From NCBI RefSeq assembly GCF_001574435.1, contig NZ_LOCN01000006.1:49228-113227 (forward strand): 64,000 nucleotides of DNA, read 5' to 3'. Below the pieces are notes generated by a model, which worked only from the letters and a program-made list of their open reading frames with translations, had not been told where the DNA came from and did not search any database. The stretch is from Moritella sp. JT01. GTDB taxonomy: Bacteria > Pseudomonadota > Gammaproteobacteria > Enterobacterales > Moritellaceae. The position numbers were made by a program, and so were the translations under genes. Numbering within the stretch: the first letter of the stretch is position 1; every line of letters starts with the position of its first letter. This document shows, one piece after another, positions 27,161-37,448 of the stretch.

Positions 27161-28363
27161 CTACTCTCCCAGTACAATGCGAACCTTGGTTTCAGTATTG
27201 ATCTTGATTGCATCCTTAAAATAGGCTGCTAACTCCGCAGTGTTGTTCGCATCAAACACGGTGCCATTACTACCCGCACATTGCCGGAATTGCTTAATCC
27301 GTTCTGCCGATACCCCAAAACCGATAAAACTGACTTCAATATTAAGGTTTTGCTGAACCTCATCGCACAAACCAGCACGCATTAAGTCATTGAAATAATC
27401 TCCTCGACTATCACTACCATCGGTAAACAAGATCAAGCGCTGAGTCAGCGAGGTTGACTGTACGGGAGTAACATTCCACTCTTTTTGCCATTCCTCCGTC
27501 AAGGTGCGAATCCCCCAAATAAACCCTTGAAAAGAAGCGGTACTCCCACCACTTGTTTCTAATAATTCAACATGGCGAATAACATTATGAAGATTGTTTG
27601 TCAGTGGTAAAATAAATGAGGTTTCGCTACAACGATCTAAAAAACGGCGCGGTGTTGTTTCATCAAAATCCAATCTGTTAGAAGGATAATTTAACGATTG
27701 TACGGTTTTATCTGCGTCTAAATTTCCGTTTGTATACACCAGACTATCCACACATTTAGGACTGTCTTCAGAACTAAGTAACCAAGGCGCGCCAGTCACA
27801 CCAACACCCGTTTGAAAAGGCACAATAGAAAATCGAACCTGGTTACTATTTGGATCAATATCGTTAATCACATCAGTAATGATTTTTTTTAATTCAGGCA
27901 AATCCCCTGACATCGAACCTGATATATCTAGAACGAGGGAAAAATCTACCGGATCTTGAATCACATTCACATTACGGATCAATTTAGAGCGTGACAGACT
28001 GTTTGACTTAATCTCGACACTACCTTTAATATCAACAGGTAGTGCTCTCAGCATCGCTGGTTTAAAGCGATATTGCGCCTTAATCTGACAACCATTCTTG
28101 CTATTGAGGTCGACACTTTTATTCAGTACCGGTAGCACGAAATTGGGCCTGTAGTATTCCAAAATATTCCCTGTCACCTCGGTATTGTTACTTTGCTGAT
28201 AAGCACAGGCAAGCACAGCTGAATCCGTCGCTTGTCCCGCACGAATAACAACTTGGCTATACATAGCAAAAAATACAGTAATGGCTAATAAGCTCACTAT
28301 TGCTGGCAACGTAAAAGCAAAGGTTAACGTGATCGCGCCGCGTTGACGTTGTATAACACTCAT
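27161..28363 (-). CDS. tadG: Tad pilus minor protein TadG-like with VWA domain
   Basis: 400 residues. The N-terminus RQRGAITLTFAFTLPAIVS is pilin-like but lacks the +5 Glu, as in TadG proteins that are anchored rather than processed. Residues ~140-390 form a von Willebrand A domain with the MIDAS motif DISGSMSGD and TDGSDSRGD, suggesting metal-dependent adhesion. It is the last gene of the tad operon and overlaps tadF by 4 bp. Confidence 0.87.
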   Translation of the reverse strand: MSVIQRQRGAITLTFAFTLPAIVSLLAITVFFAMYSQVVIRAGQATDSAVLACAYQQSNNTEVTGNILEYYRPNFVLPVLNKSVDLNSKNGCQIKAQYRFKPAMLRALPVDIKGSVEIKSNSLSRSKLIRNVNVIQDPVDFSLVLDISGSMSGDLPELKKIITDVINDIDPNSNQVRFSIVPFQTGVGVTGAPWLLSSEDSPKCVDSLVYTNGNLDADKTVQSLNYPSNRLDFDETTPRRFLDRCSETSFILPLTNNLHNVIRHVELLETSGGSTASFQGFIWGIRTLTEEWQKEWNVTPVQSTSLTQRLILFTDGSDSRGDYFNDLMRAGLCDEVQQNLNIEVSFIGFGVSAERIKQFRQCAGSNGTVFDANNTAELAAYFKDAIKINTETKVRIVLGE

Positions 28364-28980
28364 AGCGCTCGCCCTATTAATAACGCTGAACTCTGATAAT
28401 AACGGTCGTTAAAATTGCGCATTAACAAAGGCGTTAAATTACCTGCAATGCTATTTACGCCTTTAATACAAACAGTGACTTGGAATATTTCGGCATGTTG
28501 GCCCGCATTGAAACCTTGAATCGTACCAATTGGAGACAAATCCGTTAAGGACAATAACGTCGGCCTCGATAAGCATGCAGCCCCAGCATTAATATCGTGT
28601 AACCTTGGTATCTGTGTTGCCACATCAAATACCACTTGTTCAACATGGATCCCCAGTTCTGCTGTGGATTTTGAAATCAACGTATTAAAACGACGTTGCG
28701 CAACCTGCAGTAAAGACTCCGTTAAGGCGGTTGAAATGACTTTGGATGTCGATGATTTAGAGGCCGAAATCAGCATGGCATTGTCACACTGCTCACACGC
28801 CACGATAGACGTGAGTGAATATGCCAAATTATCAAGTTTATTTTTTTGGCTAATAGCTTGATTGATATTCACTATAAACAAGACCAAAACGACCATAACA
28901 AATGTGATAACGGGTAATTCGATCACACTACTCCCACGCTGACCCGTACGCATACTCCATTTAATACCCATAGCGAGCAC
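28360..28980 (-). CDS. tadF: Tad pseudopilin TadF-like
   Basis: 206 residues with prepilin-like start RTGQRGSSVIELPVITFVMVV: Gly cleavage site and Glu at +5, followed by one hydrophobic helix. A conserved CEQC pair lies in the mature part. It overlaps tadE by 20 bp and tadG by 4 bp. Minor pseudopilins of this type are processed by the Tad prepilin peptidase and are needed for Flp fibre assembly. Confidence 0.85.
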   Translation of the reverse strand: MLAMGIKWSMRTGQRGSSVIELPVITFVMVVLVLFIVNINQAISQKNKLDNLAYSLTSIVACEQCDNAMLISASKSSTSKVISTALTESLLQVAQRRFNTLISKSTAELGIHVEQVVFDVATQIPRLHDINAGAACLSRPTLLSLTDLSPIGTIQGFNAGQHAEIFQVTVCIKGVNSIAGNLTPLLMRNFNDRYYQSSALLIGRAL

Positions 28981-29467
28981 CCCGCTCTAACGTCACTAAA
29001 ATCGTACGATTAAAACTCGTTAAACGGTTAAAGCTATCAATCTGACCAGGCATAAATAAAGCTTGATAAGGATAAACTAGCGTGAACTCAGCAAAATCCT
29101 GATTCTGGAAATCGTCTAACCCCGAGCCATTAGCAAGCGCCGTCAAAGAATCGAAGTAACGCGCTTTAACAGTCATCTTACTGCTATTCAATAAAGGTAA
29201 ATGTTGTTCAGACAAGGTCCGCTGTAATTCCCCCGTCAGATCTTGACCCGCATTCGTCACGACTAATTGTCGAGTCGCAGAAGCCAACGCGACATCGATA
29301 ACACTCCCCACCATCATAAAACGGCTAATTTCGATAAGCGCTAACAACAATACAAAAAAGGGTAAAATACTTACCGCAAATTCAATGCTGACACTGCCTT
29401 TCTGACGATGTTTTGTTTGACTAGACTTCATTGTCTTACCAAAGCTAATCGCGTGACTAACACTCAT
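28961..29467 (-). CDS. tadE: Tad pseudopilin TadE-like
   Basis: 168 residues with RQKGSVSIEFAVSILPFFVLL, a TadE prepilin motif (Gly then Glu at +5) and a single N-terminal hydrophobic helix. The ATG used overlaps tadD by 4 bp; an internal Met 12 codons on is an alternative start. Encoded in the canonical position between tadD and tadF. Confidence 0.87.
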   Translation of the reverse strand: MSVSHAISFGKTMKSSQTKHRQKGSVSIEFAVSILPFFVLLLALIEISRFMMVGSVIDVALASATRQLVVTNAGQDLTGELQRTLSEQHLPLLNSSKMTVKARYFDSLTALANGSGLDDFQNQDFAEFTLVYPYQALFMPGQIDSFNRLTSFNRTILVTLERGARYGY

Positions 29468-30273
29468 GGCTTAACCAGCTGTAACTGTTGCTGTTGCTGT
29501 AATTGTTGATAATAGGCGATGTTATTTTCCAGCTCAGCTTTAGTCAAATCTTGTTTTGCAATGGTTTTAGCCGCTTCGACATCCCCTTTCATGGCAAATG
29601 CGAGCGCTAAATTTTGACGACTCTTTGATGTTGAACTGCCGCGTAAATAATGGGCATAAAGGACATTAATACCTTGCTCTGGTTGTCCGTCTAAGATCCA
29701 AGCTAAAGCTAAGTTATTACGATATTCTAGATTTTCAGGATCGTTGGCTAACGCGCCAATAAAGGCAGTTCTTGCTGGGCTATAATCTTTAAATAATGCG
29801 TAATTAATACCGAGGCTGTTTAATGTTTTCGCATCATTAGGTAATAATTCTACTGCTTGTTTTAAATCCACTAATGCCAGTTTAACTTGCCCTAAACCTT
29901 GTTGTGCATTGCCCTTTTCACGTAATATTTGGCCGCGAGTTTCATCCAATTTAGACGGTTCATTCGATTCGAAGCTTTCACTGGATAACAGAGACTGCGC
30001 TTTATGAAGGTAATGCAAAGCTAAATCAAACTCAGACATTTGGTTGTAAGCAATCCCTAAAGCCAATAACAACGAAATATCCGTTGGTTGTAGCTTAAGT
30101 TGCTGGCGATAGATAGTAATCGCGCTTTCTGGTCGGCCACTTTCAAGCGCAAGTTGCGCGAGTTCACGGTCCTTTATCATCTCTTCAGCGACATTAGCTT
30201 GATGAGAGCTACACCCAGCCAAAGTCAGTACACTGCAGGTTAATAGCAATTTTAGTAACAAAGACCTCATCAT
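29464..30273 (-). CDS. tadD: TadD TPR-repeat lipoprotein
   Basis: 269 residues. A lipoprotein signal (SVLTLAGCSS) is followed by about five TPR motifs, for example DISLLLALGIAYNQMSEFDLALHYLHKA. The C-terminus is Gln-rich (QQLQQQQQLQL). TadD is a periplasmic, membrane-anchored pilotin-like factor for Tad pilus assembly. It overlaps tadC and tadE by 4 bp each. Confidence 0.9.
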   Translation of the reverse strand: MMRSLLLKLLLTCSVLTLAGCSSHQANVAEEMIKDRELAQLALESGRPESAITIYRQQLKLQPTDISLLLALGIAYNQMSEFDLALHYLHKAQSLLSSESFESNEPSKLDETRGQILREKGNAQQGLGQVKLALVDLKQAVELLPNDAKTLNSLGINYALFKDYSPARTAFIGALANDPENLEYRNNLALAWILDGQPEQGINVLYAHYLRGSSTSKSRQNLALAFAMKGDVEAAKTIAKQDLTKAELENNIAYYQQLQQQQQLQLVKP

Positions 30274-31154
30274 AATTCTCCTATGCTGTCTAATAAAACG
30301 AGAATCGTTGGCGCAACGATCAGTACTACAACAGGTAACATAATTAAGAGCACCACAGGTAATGACATTTTCGCTGGGATCTTGCCGACTTTCTCTTCTA
30401 AACGAAGGTATTGATATTGACGGCTATCACTGGCTATCAAACGCATCGTCGGTGCAATCTTACTGCCGTATTTTTCAGCCTGAGACAATGCGATGACCAT
30501 ATTTTCAACTTCAACTAAGTCAGTCCGTTTGGCTAAGTTATCCAGTGCGGTTAAACGAGAATCTAATAAGCGTAATTCCGCTTCGGTAATTAGCCATTCA
30601 CGAGATAACTCAGGTGCAACCGCCGCCATTTCATGACCAACGCGTTGAAATACCGCTTCTAACGTGAGACCCGATTCAACACAAATAACCATCAAATCCA
30701 ATGCATCAGGTAACGCCAGAGCGATACGATAATTGACGGTATTTGCGCGCCACTTCAACCAATGTTCGGCTAGCAAACCACCTGAAATAGCGAAGACTAA
30801 CGTTTTGGCTAACACAAATTTATCTAAGTCAAAATCGACATACCATTGCCAAGCCAATCCACTGATCAACATCAAGCTTAATTTACCTACCAAGAAATAC
30901 GCACCCGCTCGAGAACCATGAAATCCCGCTTTAACCAATAACATCGCGATATCTGGCGCGACGGTTAAACGCTGCCATAAACTTGATGCTGGCTCCGTGT
31001 TAAGTGAACTCACCAGATCTCCATTGTGTTTAATCGATACCAATGCAAGACGCTGCAACAGCAACTCTCGGCGTTGAGCTTGACCATTAAATATCAACGC
31101 CATCACCGCGCCACTGATGAGTAACGCGACTGCAAACCATAAAGATAAAGTCAT
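30270..31154 (-). CDS. tadC: TadC inner-membrane platform protein
   Basis: 294 residues with the GspF/T2SSF domain: LALPDALDLMVICVESGLTLEAVFQRV and SQAEKYGSKIAPTMR, plus N- and C-terminal membrane segments. It pairs with TadB as the platform on which the TadA ATPase acts. Its start shares one base with the tadB stop. Confidence 0.93.
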   Translation of the reverse strand: MTLSLWFAVALLISGAVMALIFNGQAQRRELLLQRLALVSIKHNGDLVSSLNTEPASSLWQRLTVAPDIAMLLVKAGFHGSRAGAYFLVGKLSLMLISGLAWQWYVDFDLDKFVLAKTLVFAISGGLLAEHWLKWRANTVNYRIALALPDALDLMVICVESGLTLEAVFQRVGHEMAAVAPELSREWLITEAELRLLDSRLTALDNLAKRTDLVEVENMVIALSQAEKYGSKIAPTMRLIASDSRQYQYLRLEEKVGKIPAKMSLPVVLLIMLPVVVLIVAPTILVLLDSIGEL

Positions 31155-32086
31155 TAAGCGCGCACCTTAGTTAACAAATGAATGATAGCTAAACCAAGCG
31201 CCATACTTGTCACCACATACCCCAACACTAAATGACCACTGGCACTTTGGGTTAAGGTAATAAAAGCACTTGGATTTTTGAAAAACATCACACCAATCAA
31301 GATTACCGGTAAGCTTGCTAAAATTGCCGCCGTCATGCGTGGCTCTGCCGTTAAACTTTTGATCTTCATTTTAATCGCGGCATTGTCATGCACAGTACGA
31401 CTCAAGCTATGTAATACTTCACGAAGCTGACCACCGTTCTCTTCATTTAAGATCAGCGCGACACGAAAGAAGTGAAAACTAACATAAGGTAAACGGATAC
31501 TGGCTTGATTCAACGCTTGCTTTAAACCAATACCAATTTCTAACTTATCGCGGATCAAACTAAACTCTCGGCCTAACATCCCCTGCTGATAATCCGCAAT
31601 TTGCGCAATCGCTTGAGGCACAGAAATACCCGCCGATACAGCACGGGACATCTGCCCTAATACTTGGGTAAAAGCCGCTTCAAATTCACGATGTTGACGC
31701 ATTCGCATAAGCCAATAACTCGACCCAGCAATGCCAAGAATAGAAATCGCAATAATCATCATTCTTATCAAAGGTGAAAAAAATGGCATGAAAAACCAAG
31801 TGCCCAGCGCCGCAGCAACTAAGGTTACCAATAACCAACGTTTAGACTGACGATCAAACAACGAATCAATGCGCGACTGTACCTGCGACCAGTATTGCAC
31901 CAAAAAACCTGTTTTCTGCTGCCAAATAAACAAGGCTGAAGTCGTTGTATTCACGGTTAAATCAACTGCGGAGGCTAAGCTTAATCGACGCTTTAATACC
32001 ATTCGTTGCCGCTGGTATTGCAGTACTTTATAACTGCTTAATAGGAGCACTAAAAATAACAACGAACCAATAATAATAACCTGCAT
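31154..32086 (-). CDS. tadB: TadB inner-membrane platform protein
   Basis: 310 residues with a T2SSF-type domain (QMSRAVSAGISVPQAIAQIA, then LNEENGGQLREVLHSLSRTVHD). Two central and two C-terminal membrane segments flank it. Its ATG overlaps the tadA stop by one base (TAATG), indicating coupled translation. Confidence 0.93.
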   Translation of the reverse strand: MQVIIIGSLLFLVLLLSSYKVLQYQRQRMVLKRRLSLASAVDLTVNTTTSALFIWQQKTGFLVQYWSQVQSRIDSLFDRQSKRWLLVTLVAAALGTWFFMPFFSPLIRMMIIAISILGIAGSSYWLMRMRQHREFEAAFTQVLGQMSRAVSAGISVPQAIAQIADYQQGMLGREFSLIRDKLEIGIGLKQALNQASIRLPYVSFHFFRVALILNEENGGQLREVLHSLSRTVHDNAAIKMKIKSLTAEPRMTAAILASLPVILIGVMFFKNPSAFITLTQSASGHLVLGYVVTSMALGLAIIHLLTKVRA

Positions 32087-33444
32087 TATCGCACCCCTAG
32101 CGCTTGCTTTAACTGCGATTCAAGTTGGTAATAACGCGCTTTTTCACTAAATCTCGGTAATATTTTTGCCGATAAGAATTGCCCAACAATGTCACCATGA
32201 GCATCCGTGTGCTGATAATCAAAATGAAATAAATCATGGGTAAGATATTGCTCACCTTCAAGACCAACAATTTCGGTGATATTAACAATGCGGCGTTTAC
32301 CATCTCGCATACGCTCCACTTGCACAATGACATCTAAGGTACTGGCAATTTGACGACGTAAAGCAGATACAGGTAAGTTAACTTCTGCCATCAATAACAT
32401 ATTTTCTAACCGAATTAAGGCATCATGTGGTGAATTAGCGTGAAGCGTTGACATCGAACCATCATGACCCGTGTTCATCGCTTGCATCATATCAAATGCT
32501 TCAGCACCACGAACCTCACCTAAAATAATACGATCGGGACGCATTCGTAGCGCATTACGTAACAGTTCACGTTGACCAATTGCAGGCGCACCTTCGACAC
32601 TCGCGGGTCGCGTTTCGATACTCACGACATGAGGTTGCTGCAGCTTTAATTCTGCCGCATCTTCAATCGTAATAATGCGTTCGTCAGGTGATATACCAAA
32701 TGACAGCGCATTCAATAACGTTGTTTTACCTGCGCCCGTACCACCAGAAATCAATACATTAACGCGCGAACGGGCAATAATATTAAGTACACTCGCCATT
32801 TCTGTCGACATCGCACCCAACGCCGCAAGTTGCTCTAAGCTGTGCTTTTTCTCATTAAACTTACGAATCGAAATACACGTACCATTTAATGCCAACGGGG
32901 GGATAAGTACATTCACACGGCTACCATTTGGCAAGCGAGCATCGACCATCGGCGTTGTTTCATCGACACGACGACCAATTCGGCTCACTATCCGTCTCGC
33001 CAAGTTCAATACATGCTCTTCATCGCGAAAACTGACATCAGCGCGTTTCACTTTACCCCGCAACTCAATGAAGACTTCTTTATGCCCATTAACCATGATG
33101 TCGGTGATCTCAGGATCATCCATCAGTACCTGCAAAGGACCAAGACCAAGCATTTCGTCGACAAGACGCTGACTGATATTGCGCTGTTCGGTACCGCCAA
33201 TTGGAAATTGCTGACGTGCAGCAATGTTTCCAACCGCTTCAAATGTACGGTCCTCAAGCTCTTCCGGACTTAAAGTAACAACGACAGATGGCGAAATAAT
33301 CGCCATAATCTCTTGCTGAATGGTCCGAAAACGCTGTTCTTCAATATTGCTTGCCGAAGACACATCCGCAATCGGCACTGATAATGACTGTGTCGTAGAT
33401 GATGTTTCAGATTGCGTAGCTGCCGTTACATTAACTCCAAACAT
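32086..33444 (-). CDS. tadA: TadA/CpaF secretion ATPase
   Basis: 452 residues, usual length. Walker A is [14 protein letters not shown], Walker [16 protein letters not shown], and the N-terminal region has [12 protein letters not shown] and [20 protein letters not shown]-like residues typical of CpaF. This hexameric ATPase powers both extension and retraction of Tad pili. It is immediately coupled to tadZ upstream and tadB downstream. Confidence 0.95.
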   Translation of the reverse strand: MFGVNVTAATQSETSSTTQSLSVPIADVSSASNIEEQRFRTIQQEIMAIISPSVVVTLSPEELEDRTFEAVGNIAARQQFPIGGTEQRNISQRLVDEMLGLGPLQVLMDDPEITDIMVNGHKEVFIELRGKVKRADVSFRDEEHVLNLARRIVSRIGRRVDETTPMVDARLPNGSRVNVLIPPLALNGTCISIRKFNEKKHSLEQLAALGAMSTEMASVLNIIARSRVNVLISGGTGAGKTTLLNALSFGISPDERIITIEDAAELKLQQPHVVSIETRPASVEGAPAIGQRELLRNALRMRPDRIILGEVRGAEAFDMMQAMNTGHDGSMSTLHANSPHDALIRLENMLLMAEVNLPVSALRRQIASTLDVIVQVERMRDGKRRIVNITEIVGLEGEQYLTHDLFHFDYQHTDAHGDIVGQFLSAKILPRFSEKARYYQLESQLKQALGVR

Positions 33445-34271
33445 TACGCCCCCTTAAGCCAGCTAAACAAGCGTGATTTAGACACTTCAGGCTCTCCACT
33501 GACTAGGCCTACTAATTTTTTCAGTGCTTTAGCATTTCGGCTTTTTTGATTAATCGCCAATACACCCAATGCGTTACATCCTCGCATATCTGCTGGCGAA
33601 TAAGGAATTTCCACATCGAACTTTCGACTTAACGTCGACGCTACATCATTCGCTGTAATCAGAGACAAAGCCTCAGGTTTAGTATGATTCAGCACCACTA
33701 ACGTTCGTGTTGACGATGATTGATCCAATTTAGCCAACAACTGGTTGGTACTCCGAATAGACGCCAATGTTGGCTCAACGATAACCACACGAATATCACT
33801 GCTGTTTAGCGTGTCAAAACCGACCTTATCGCGTAGACAAAACGCGGGTACATCCCATAATAAATGTGTTGCTTGCTGCAGGCAGAAACGAGACACTTTT
33901 TGCATACTGACCACATCTGGCCAAAAGTGTTGTTCAAAACCAGATTGATAGCCAGTAAACACATATAAGTCATCATTTACCTTAAGACCGCTGCGCTGAT
34001 AGATAACGGGTTCTAGGCAGTCAGGAAATTGCAGCATTTCTACTAATGCATTGTTTGCCTGCACACTAAATTGCAGATCCAAATCGCCAGTGATAAAGTC
34101 TAGATCCGCACAAGCAACATACGTCCCTTGCTGCTGTGATAAACCCCAAGCAATATTCGCTAATAAAGACGTTGTTCCAGCGCCACCTTTGGCACTAACG
34201 ACCGTAATTTTACGACCACGAGGTTTACTATCTAGGGTATGCTCATTCGCCATTTTATTAGACATATTCAC
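33444..34271 (-). CDS. tadZ: TadZ/CpaE-type MinD-like ATPase
   Basis: 275 residues with a deviant Walker A (VSAKGGAGTTSLLANIAWGL). It lacks the N-terminal receiver-like domain seen in longer CpaE/TadZ proteins. TadZ localises the Tad machine, often to a pole. The C-terminal Walker-B-like region VRVVIVEPTLASIR is present without classic acidic residues, so ATP hydrolysis may be weak. Confidence 0.88.
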   Translation of the reverse strand: MNMSNKMANEHTLDSKPRGRKITVVSAKGGAGTTSLLANIAWGLSQQQGTYVACADLDFITGDLDLQFSVQANNALVEMLQFPDCLEPVIYQRSGLKVNDDLYVFTGYQSGFEQHFWPDVVSMQKVSRFCLQQATHLLWDVPAFCLRDKVGFDTLNSSDIRVVIVEPTLASIRSTNQLLAKLDQSSSTRTLVVLNHTKPEALSLITANDVASTLSRKFDVEIPYSPADMRGCNALGVLAINQKSRNAKALKKLVGLVSGEPEVSKSRLFSWLKGA

Positions 34272-34273
34272 AA

Positions 34274-34897
34274 TTATTGACCTCCTAAACTAGCAGCGAT
34301 GCTACTCTTTTTATCTTCGTTTTGGTTATTGCTCGCAACGGGCTGATAATAAGCTTCAACAGTGGCAACCGCTTTACGTCCGTCCGTCGCTTCCAGTGTA
34401 CGCCCCACAATTAAATCACGTGGTGTTGCGACCATTTGCGCCAACGCACTGCTGTTAGCACAGCCAAAGTTATCGCTGCTTTTAAATGCATTTAGCACTG
34501 TATGTTTAGCTTTACCCGCCTGGCAACTTGGAACAATACTGCGGTAAGATTCAACAACTATCGCAACATCCGCGATTGAAGACGACTCACTAAATTGACT
34601 CGAAACCTGAGATGGATACACACCAGCATGTTTCAAGATTGCAATTAACTCGGGTACTGCTTTATTACCTTTATCGCTATAACTATCAATTCTTATCCGC
34701 AGTGCCGAAAGTTCGCCTCGCTGATAAATAAACTCAATAAGCGCCGCTTTATCACTTTCATTCAGCTTTTCAGAGTCTAGCTGTATCGCTATTTTATGCG
34801 TTACAGCTTCTACTTTTACGTGTGGTTGTCGTTGTACAGAATTACTCGAACAAGCACTTAACAAACCACAAACGATTAACATCAAAAATATCCGCAT
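34274..34897 (-). CDS. CpaD/RcpB-like Tad pilus lipoprotein
   Basis: About 207 residues from the ATG at 34897, chosen because GAGG lies 6 nt upstream; earlier ATGs run into the rcpA 3' end. It has a lipoprotein signal (MLIVCGLLSACSSNS). The pattern CANSSALAQMVATPRDLIVGRT resembles the CpaD family (CANxxNLAxMVAxPxDL). It occupies the rcpB position between the secretin and tadZ, and probably stabilises or gates the secretin. Two Cys may be paired. Confidence 0.85.
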   Translation of the reverse strand: MRIFLMLIVCGLLSACSSNSVQRQPHVKVEAVTHKIAIQLDSEKLNESDKAALIEFIYQRGELSALRIRIDSYSDKGNKAVPELIAILKHAGVYPSQVSSQFSESSSIADVAIVVESYRSIVPSCQAGKAKHTVLNAFKSSDNFGCANSSALAQMVATPRDLIVGRTLEATDGRKAVATVEAYYQPVASNNQNEDKKSSIAASLGGQ

Positions 34898-34904
34898 AAC
34901 TACC

Positions 34905-36320
34905 TCAGTAATAAAATCCATTATCGCCAAGCAGTCGCGGCTGGCGATTGTTAGTGCGACTTTCATTGTCTGTTGAATTTGTGGCTTGCCTTGATACTGG
35001 CCACGCTAATAAACGCTCAACATCACTCATCGGAATCAAGCCATCCGTTGGTAAAGGTAACGAGTCTGCACGGGTTGGTTGCACAAGATACGCAGTGGCA
35101 ATAATGATTAACTCTGTCTCTTCGCGCTGAAAACTCGTTGAACGGAACAGTGCTCCTAATATGGGAATATCACCCAGTAATGGCATCTTTTGTAACTGTT
35201 CAATATCTTTTGATTGCAACAATCCACCCAAAGCAAAACTTTGACCACTTGCCAGTTCTACCGTCGTTGATGCACGACGCGTAACAAAGGTGGGGAATGA
35301 AGAAGTGCCCTGTGCGCCACCGATTTGAACATTAGTTTCCGACGAAACAGTACTCACCTCAGAAGCCACTTGCAGACTAATTTTATTGGCACTGAGTACG
35401 GTCGGTTTAAAGTCTAATTTCACACCAAATTGCTTATATATAACTGAAGCGGTATCATTGTAAACCAAGGGTAGTGGGATCTCACCGCCCACTAAGAACG
35501 ATGCTTCTTCACCACTCATTGCCGTTAAATTAGGTTCTGCTAATACCGACATCATACCGTTCGTTGCTAGTGCATCGACAATCACAGAAAGATCTGCCCA
35601 ACCCGCTGGATTTAGCCCACCGATATTACCGCCAGAGTTGTCTAGAAAAGAAAACGTGCCGGTACCAAAGCCTTGCGAACCCCACTTAATACCCAATTTA
35701 TTGGATACTTTACGTGATACTTCCGCTATCCTAATTCGTAAATTAACTTGGTTAGGCATGGTGACCTGCAGCTGATTAATTAACTCATCCTTATCAATCT
35801 TGTTCTCTGCCGATTGATCTTTTTTATCTGAACCTTTTGAGCTCTGCGTGTTACCGCTTTGCTGACTATCACTGGACTCTGTGTTCGCGAGTGCTGACAC
35901 ATACCCTTCGGATAAACGCACTATCTTTTCCGCCATGCTCGGTGTTGGTACCTGCCCTTTCAAGAACAACTTACCAGCGGTCGATTCTGCGTTAAATATC
36001 GCATCAGGAAACTCGCTATGAATCAGCGCATTAAGCTCTGTTACATTGTGGCTAACCTTAACGGTTGCAGAATAAATAACGTTTTCTTTCGCATCAAGGA
36101 CATACAAAGACGTACTCCCGGTCTTTTTACCAAACACCATAATTTTGGTATTCGTTAACGTTTGGTAATCCGCGATACCACTGCTGGCAATAAAAATAGA
36201 TTTCGCTGTTTTCGGTAATACCACCAAGGTGGCTTTATTCAATACCACATCTAACGTTTGTGCTTGCAACAAAGTACTAAGCAGTAATAACGACAATGCA
36301 CTCACTAGTTGTTTAATCAT
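34905..36320 (-). CDS. rcpA: RcpA/CpaC outer-membrane secretin of the Tad pilus
   Basis: 471 residues with a signal peptide, an N-terminal pilus-specific domain with BON-like segment (~25-130), and a C-terminal secretin domain: VLAEPNLTAMSGEEASFLVGGEIPLP, GVKLDFKPTVL and PILGALFRSTSFQREETELIIIATAYLV. A Ser/Gln/Lys-rich insert (~150-175) separates the domains. It forms the outer-membrane channel for the Flp fibre. Its start overlaps the rcpC stop by 8 bp. Confidence 0.93.
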   Translation of the reverse strand: MIKQLVSALSLLLLSTLLQAQTLDVVLNKATLVVLPKTAKSIFIASSGIADYQTLTNTKIMVFGKKTGSTSLYVLDAKENVIYSATVKVSHNVTELNALIHSEFPDAIFNAESTAGKLFLKGQVPTPSMAEKIVRLSEGYVSALANTESSDSQQSGNTQSSKGSDKKDQSAENKIDKDELINQLQVTMPNQVNLRIRIAEVSRKVSNKLGIKWGSQGFGTGTFSFLDNSGGNIGGLNPAGWADLSVIVDALATNGMMSVLAEPNLTAMSGEEASFLVGGEIPLPLVYNDTASVIYKQFGVKLDFKPTVLSANKISLQVASEVSTVSSETNVQIGGAQGTSSFPTFVTRRASTTVELASGQSFALGGLLQSKDIEQLQKMPLLGDIPILGALFRSTSFQREETELIIIATAYLVQPTRADSLPLPTDGLIPMSDVERLLAWPVSRQATNSTDNESRTNNRQPRLLGDNGFYY

Positions 36321-37179
36321 TTTCGTTTCCTGCGTTGCTCATCACTCGTTTATCTTTAGCACGAAATTCAATTAAGCCGATATCCGGTTGCACTTGCTTA
36401 ATTGCAGGCAAAATATCATCAACATGAATTGCTGGAATCACAGCGGTATCCGTTTCGTTACTATTTTTACTGCGTAAGACCATCGACAATGTACCAAGTT
36501 GATTGGCTAAGGTGATTTGATTTGCTTGTACTGGGGAAACTTCTAACGTCACCGTACTGTTATCTGGAATCACACCTTTGTTATGCTTTTGTTTTTCTAT
36601 ATAACGCGAGATCTGTACCGCATCATTAAATGCCAATACTCGAACATTCTGAGCGATAGTTTTCACATATAAACTTTGAGTTTCATTACCACGAGAGCGT
36701 AACTCTTGCGCTTTTGACGCCAGCAGTAACACATCAACATGATCACCCGGACCAATTAACCCAGAATTCGCTGTTACTTCATCAACAGGTATTGATACCG
36801 CGCGATAATTTTGACGTAACATCAGGGATAAAAAACCACCTTGTTCTGGTTTTAAGAAATCCGACGGACTGAGTATTTCCCCCGTAATAAAATCACCTGC
36901 GGCAACCGTGTTTTCTAAACGAACCATAGAAAAATTGGCTTTATCAATAAAATCGACACGATCACGCACACTCGTTTCATCTACTGTTTTCCAAGCAAAT
37001 AACGAGGTTCGATAAGGGCTACCGATAGCTATATCTTGTGTCGATACTAAGACTTCATAAGTTTTTACCGTGTTCTGTTTCAAAGTACTTTTTACTGGTG
37101 CCGCCAAACTGAAGAACAGCCAAACCAACCCCAATAACGACAAACAAACAGACAAGTAAACTAAACGTTTTGCATTCAT
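36313..37179 (-). CDS. rcpC: RcpC/CpaB Tad pilus assembly protein
   Basis: 288 residues: an N-terminal membrane anchor (VYLSVCLSLLGLVWLFFSL), then an SAF-like domain (~45-120) with AGDFITGEILSP and an RcpC-type region SIPVDEVTANSGLIGPGDHVDVLL. Periplasmic, thought to support the secretin and modify Flp. It lies about 55 bp downstream of flp. Confidence 0.92.
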   Translation of the reverse strand: MNAKRLVYLSVCLSLLGLVWLFFSLAAPVKSTLKQNTVKTYEVLVSTQDIAIGSPYRTSLFAWKTVDETSVRDRVDFIDKANFSMVRLENTVAAGDFITGEILSPSDFLKPEQGGFLSLMLRQNYRAVSIPVDEVTANSGLIGPGDHVDVLLLASKAQELRSRGNETQSLYVKTIAQNVRVLAFNDAVQISRYIEKQKHNKGVIPDNSTVTLEVSPVQANQITLANQLGTLSMVLRSKNSNETDTAVIPAIHVDDILPAIKQVQPDIGLIEFRAKDKRVMSNAGNEND

Positions 37180-37233
37180 AATTATTACTTCTATCTAATA
37201 CGGTAAACCGTAATCACGCTAAATTAACGGGTA

Positions 37234-37413
37234 TCATTCGCCGCCATTAATAGTTTCAAGTTTGCTAATCACAGACTCATAAGTAGTATTAATTGCATTA
37301 GTCAGGTCGCCATCGGTTCCTAAAAATTGCAACATAATAAGTGACATTGCTGCTGCTAGAATTGCATATTCAATTGCCGCTGCACCGCGTTGTTTTTGTT
37401 TATTATTTTTCAT
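37234..37413 (-). CDS. flp: Flp-family major pilin
   Basis: A 59-residue prepilin. The leader MKNNKQKQRG is followed by AAAIEYAILAAAMSLIM: cleavage after Gly10 and Glu at +5 with the Flp-typical Glu-Tyr pair, then one hydrophobic helix and a short polar tail (SKLETINGGE). It is the structural subunit of the Tad pilus. It heads the tad operon, is followed directly by rcpC, and is preceded by a hairpin separating it from the large lipoprotein gene. Confidence 0.93.
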   Translation of the reverse strand: MKNNKQKQRGAAAIEYAILAAAMSLIMLQFLGTDGDLTNAINTTYESVISKLETINGGE

Positions 37414-37448
37414 TTTGTTATCTCTATTATTTTTATGGTGACGTTAAC

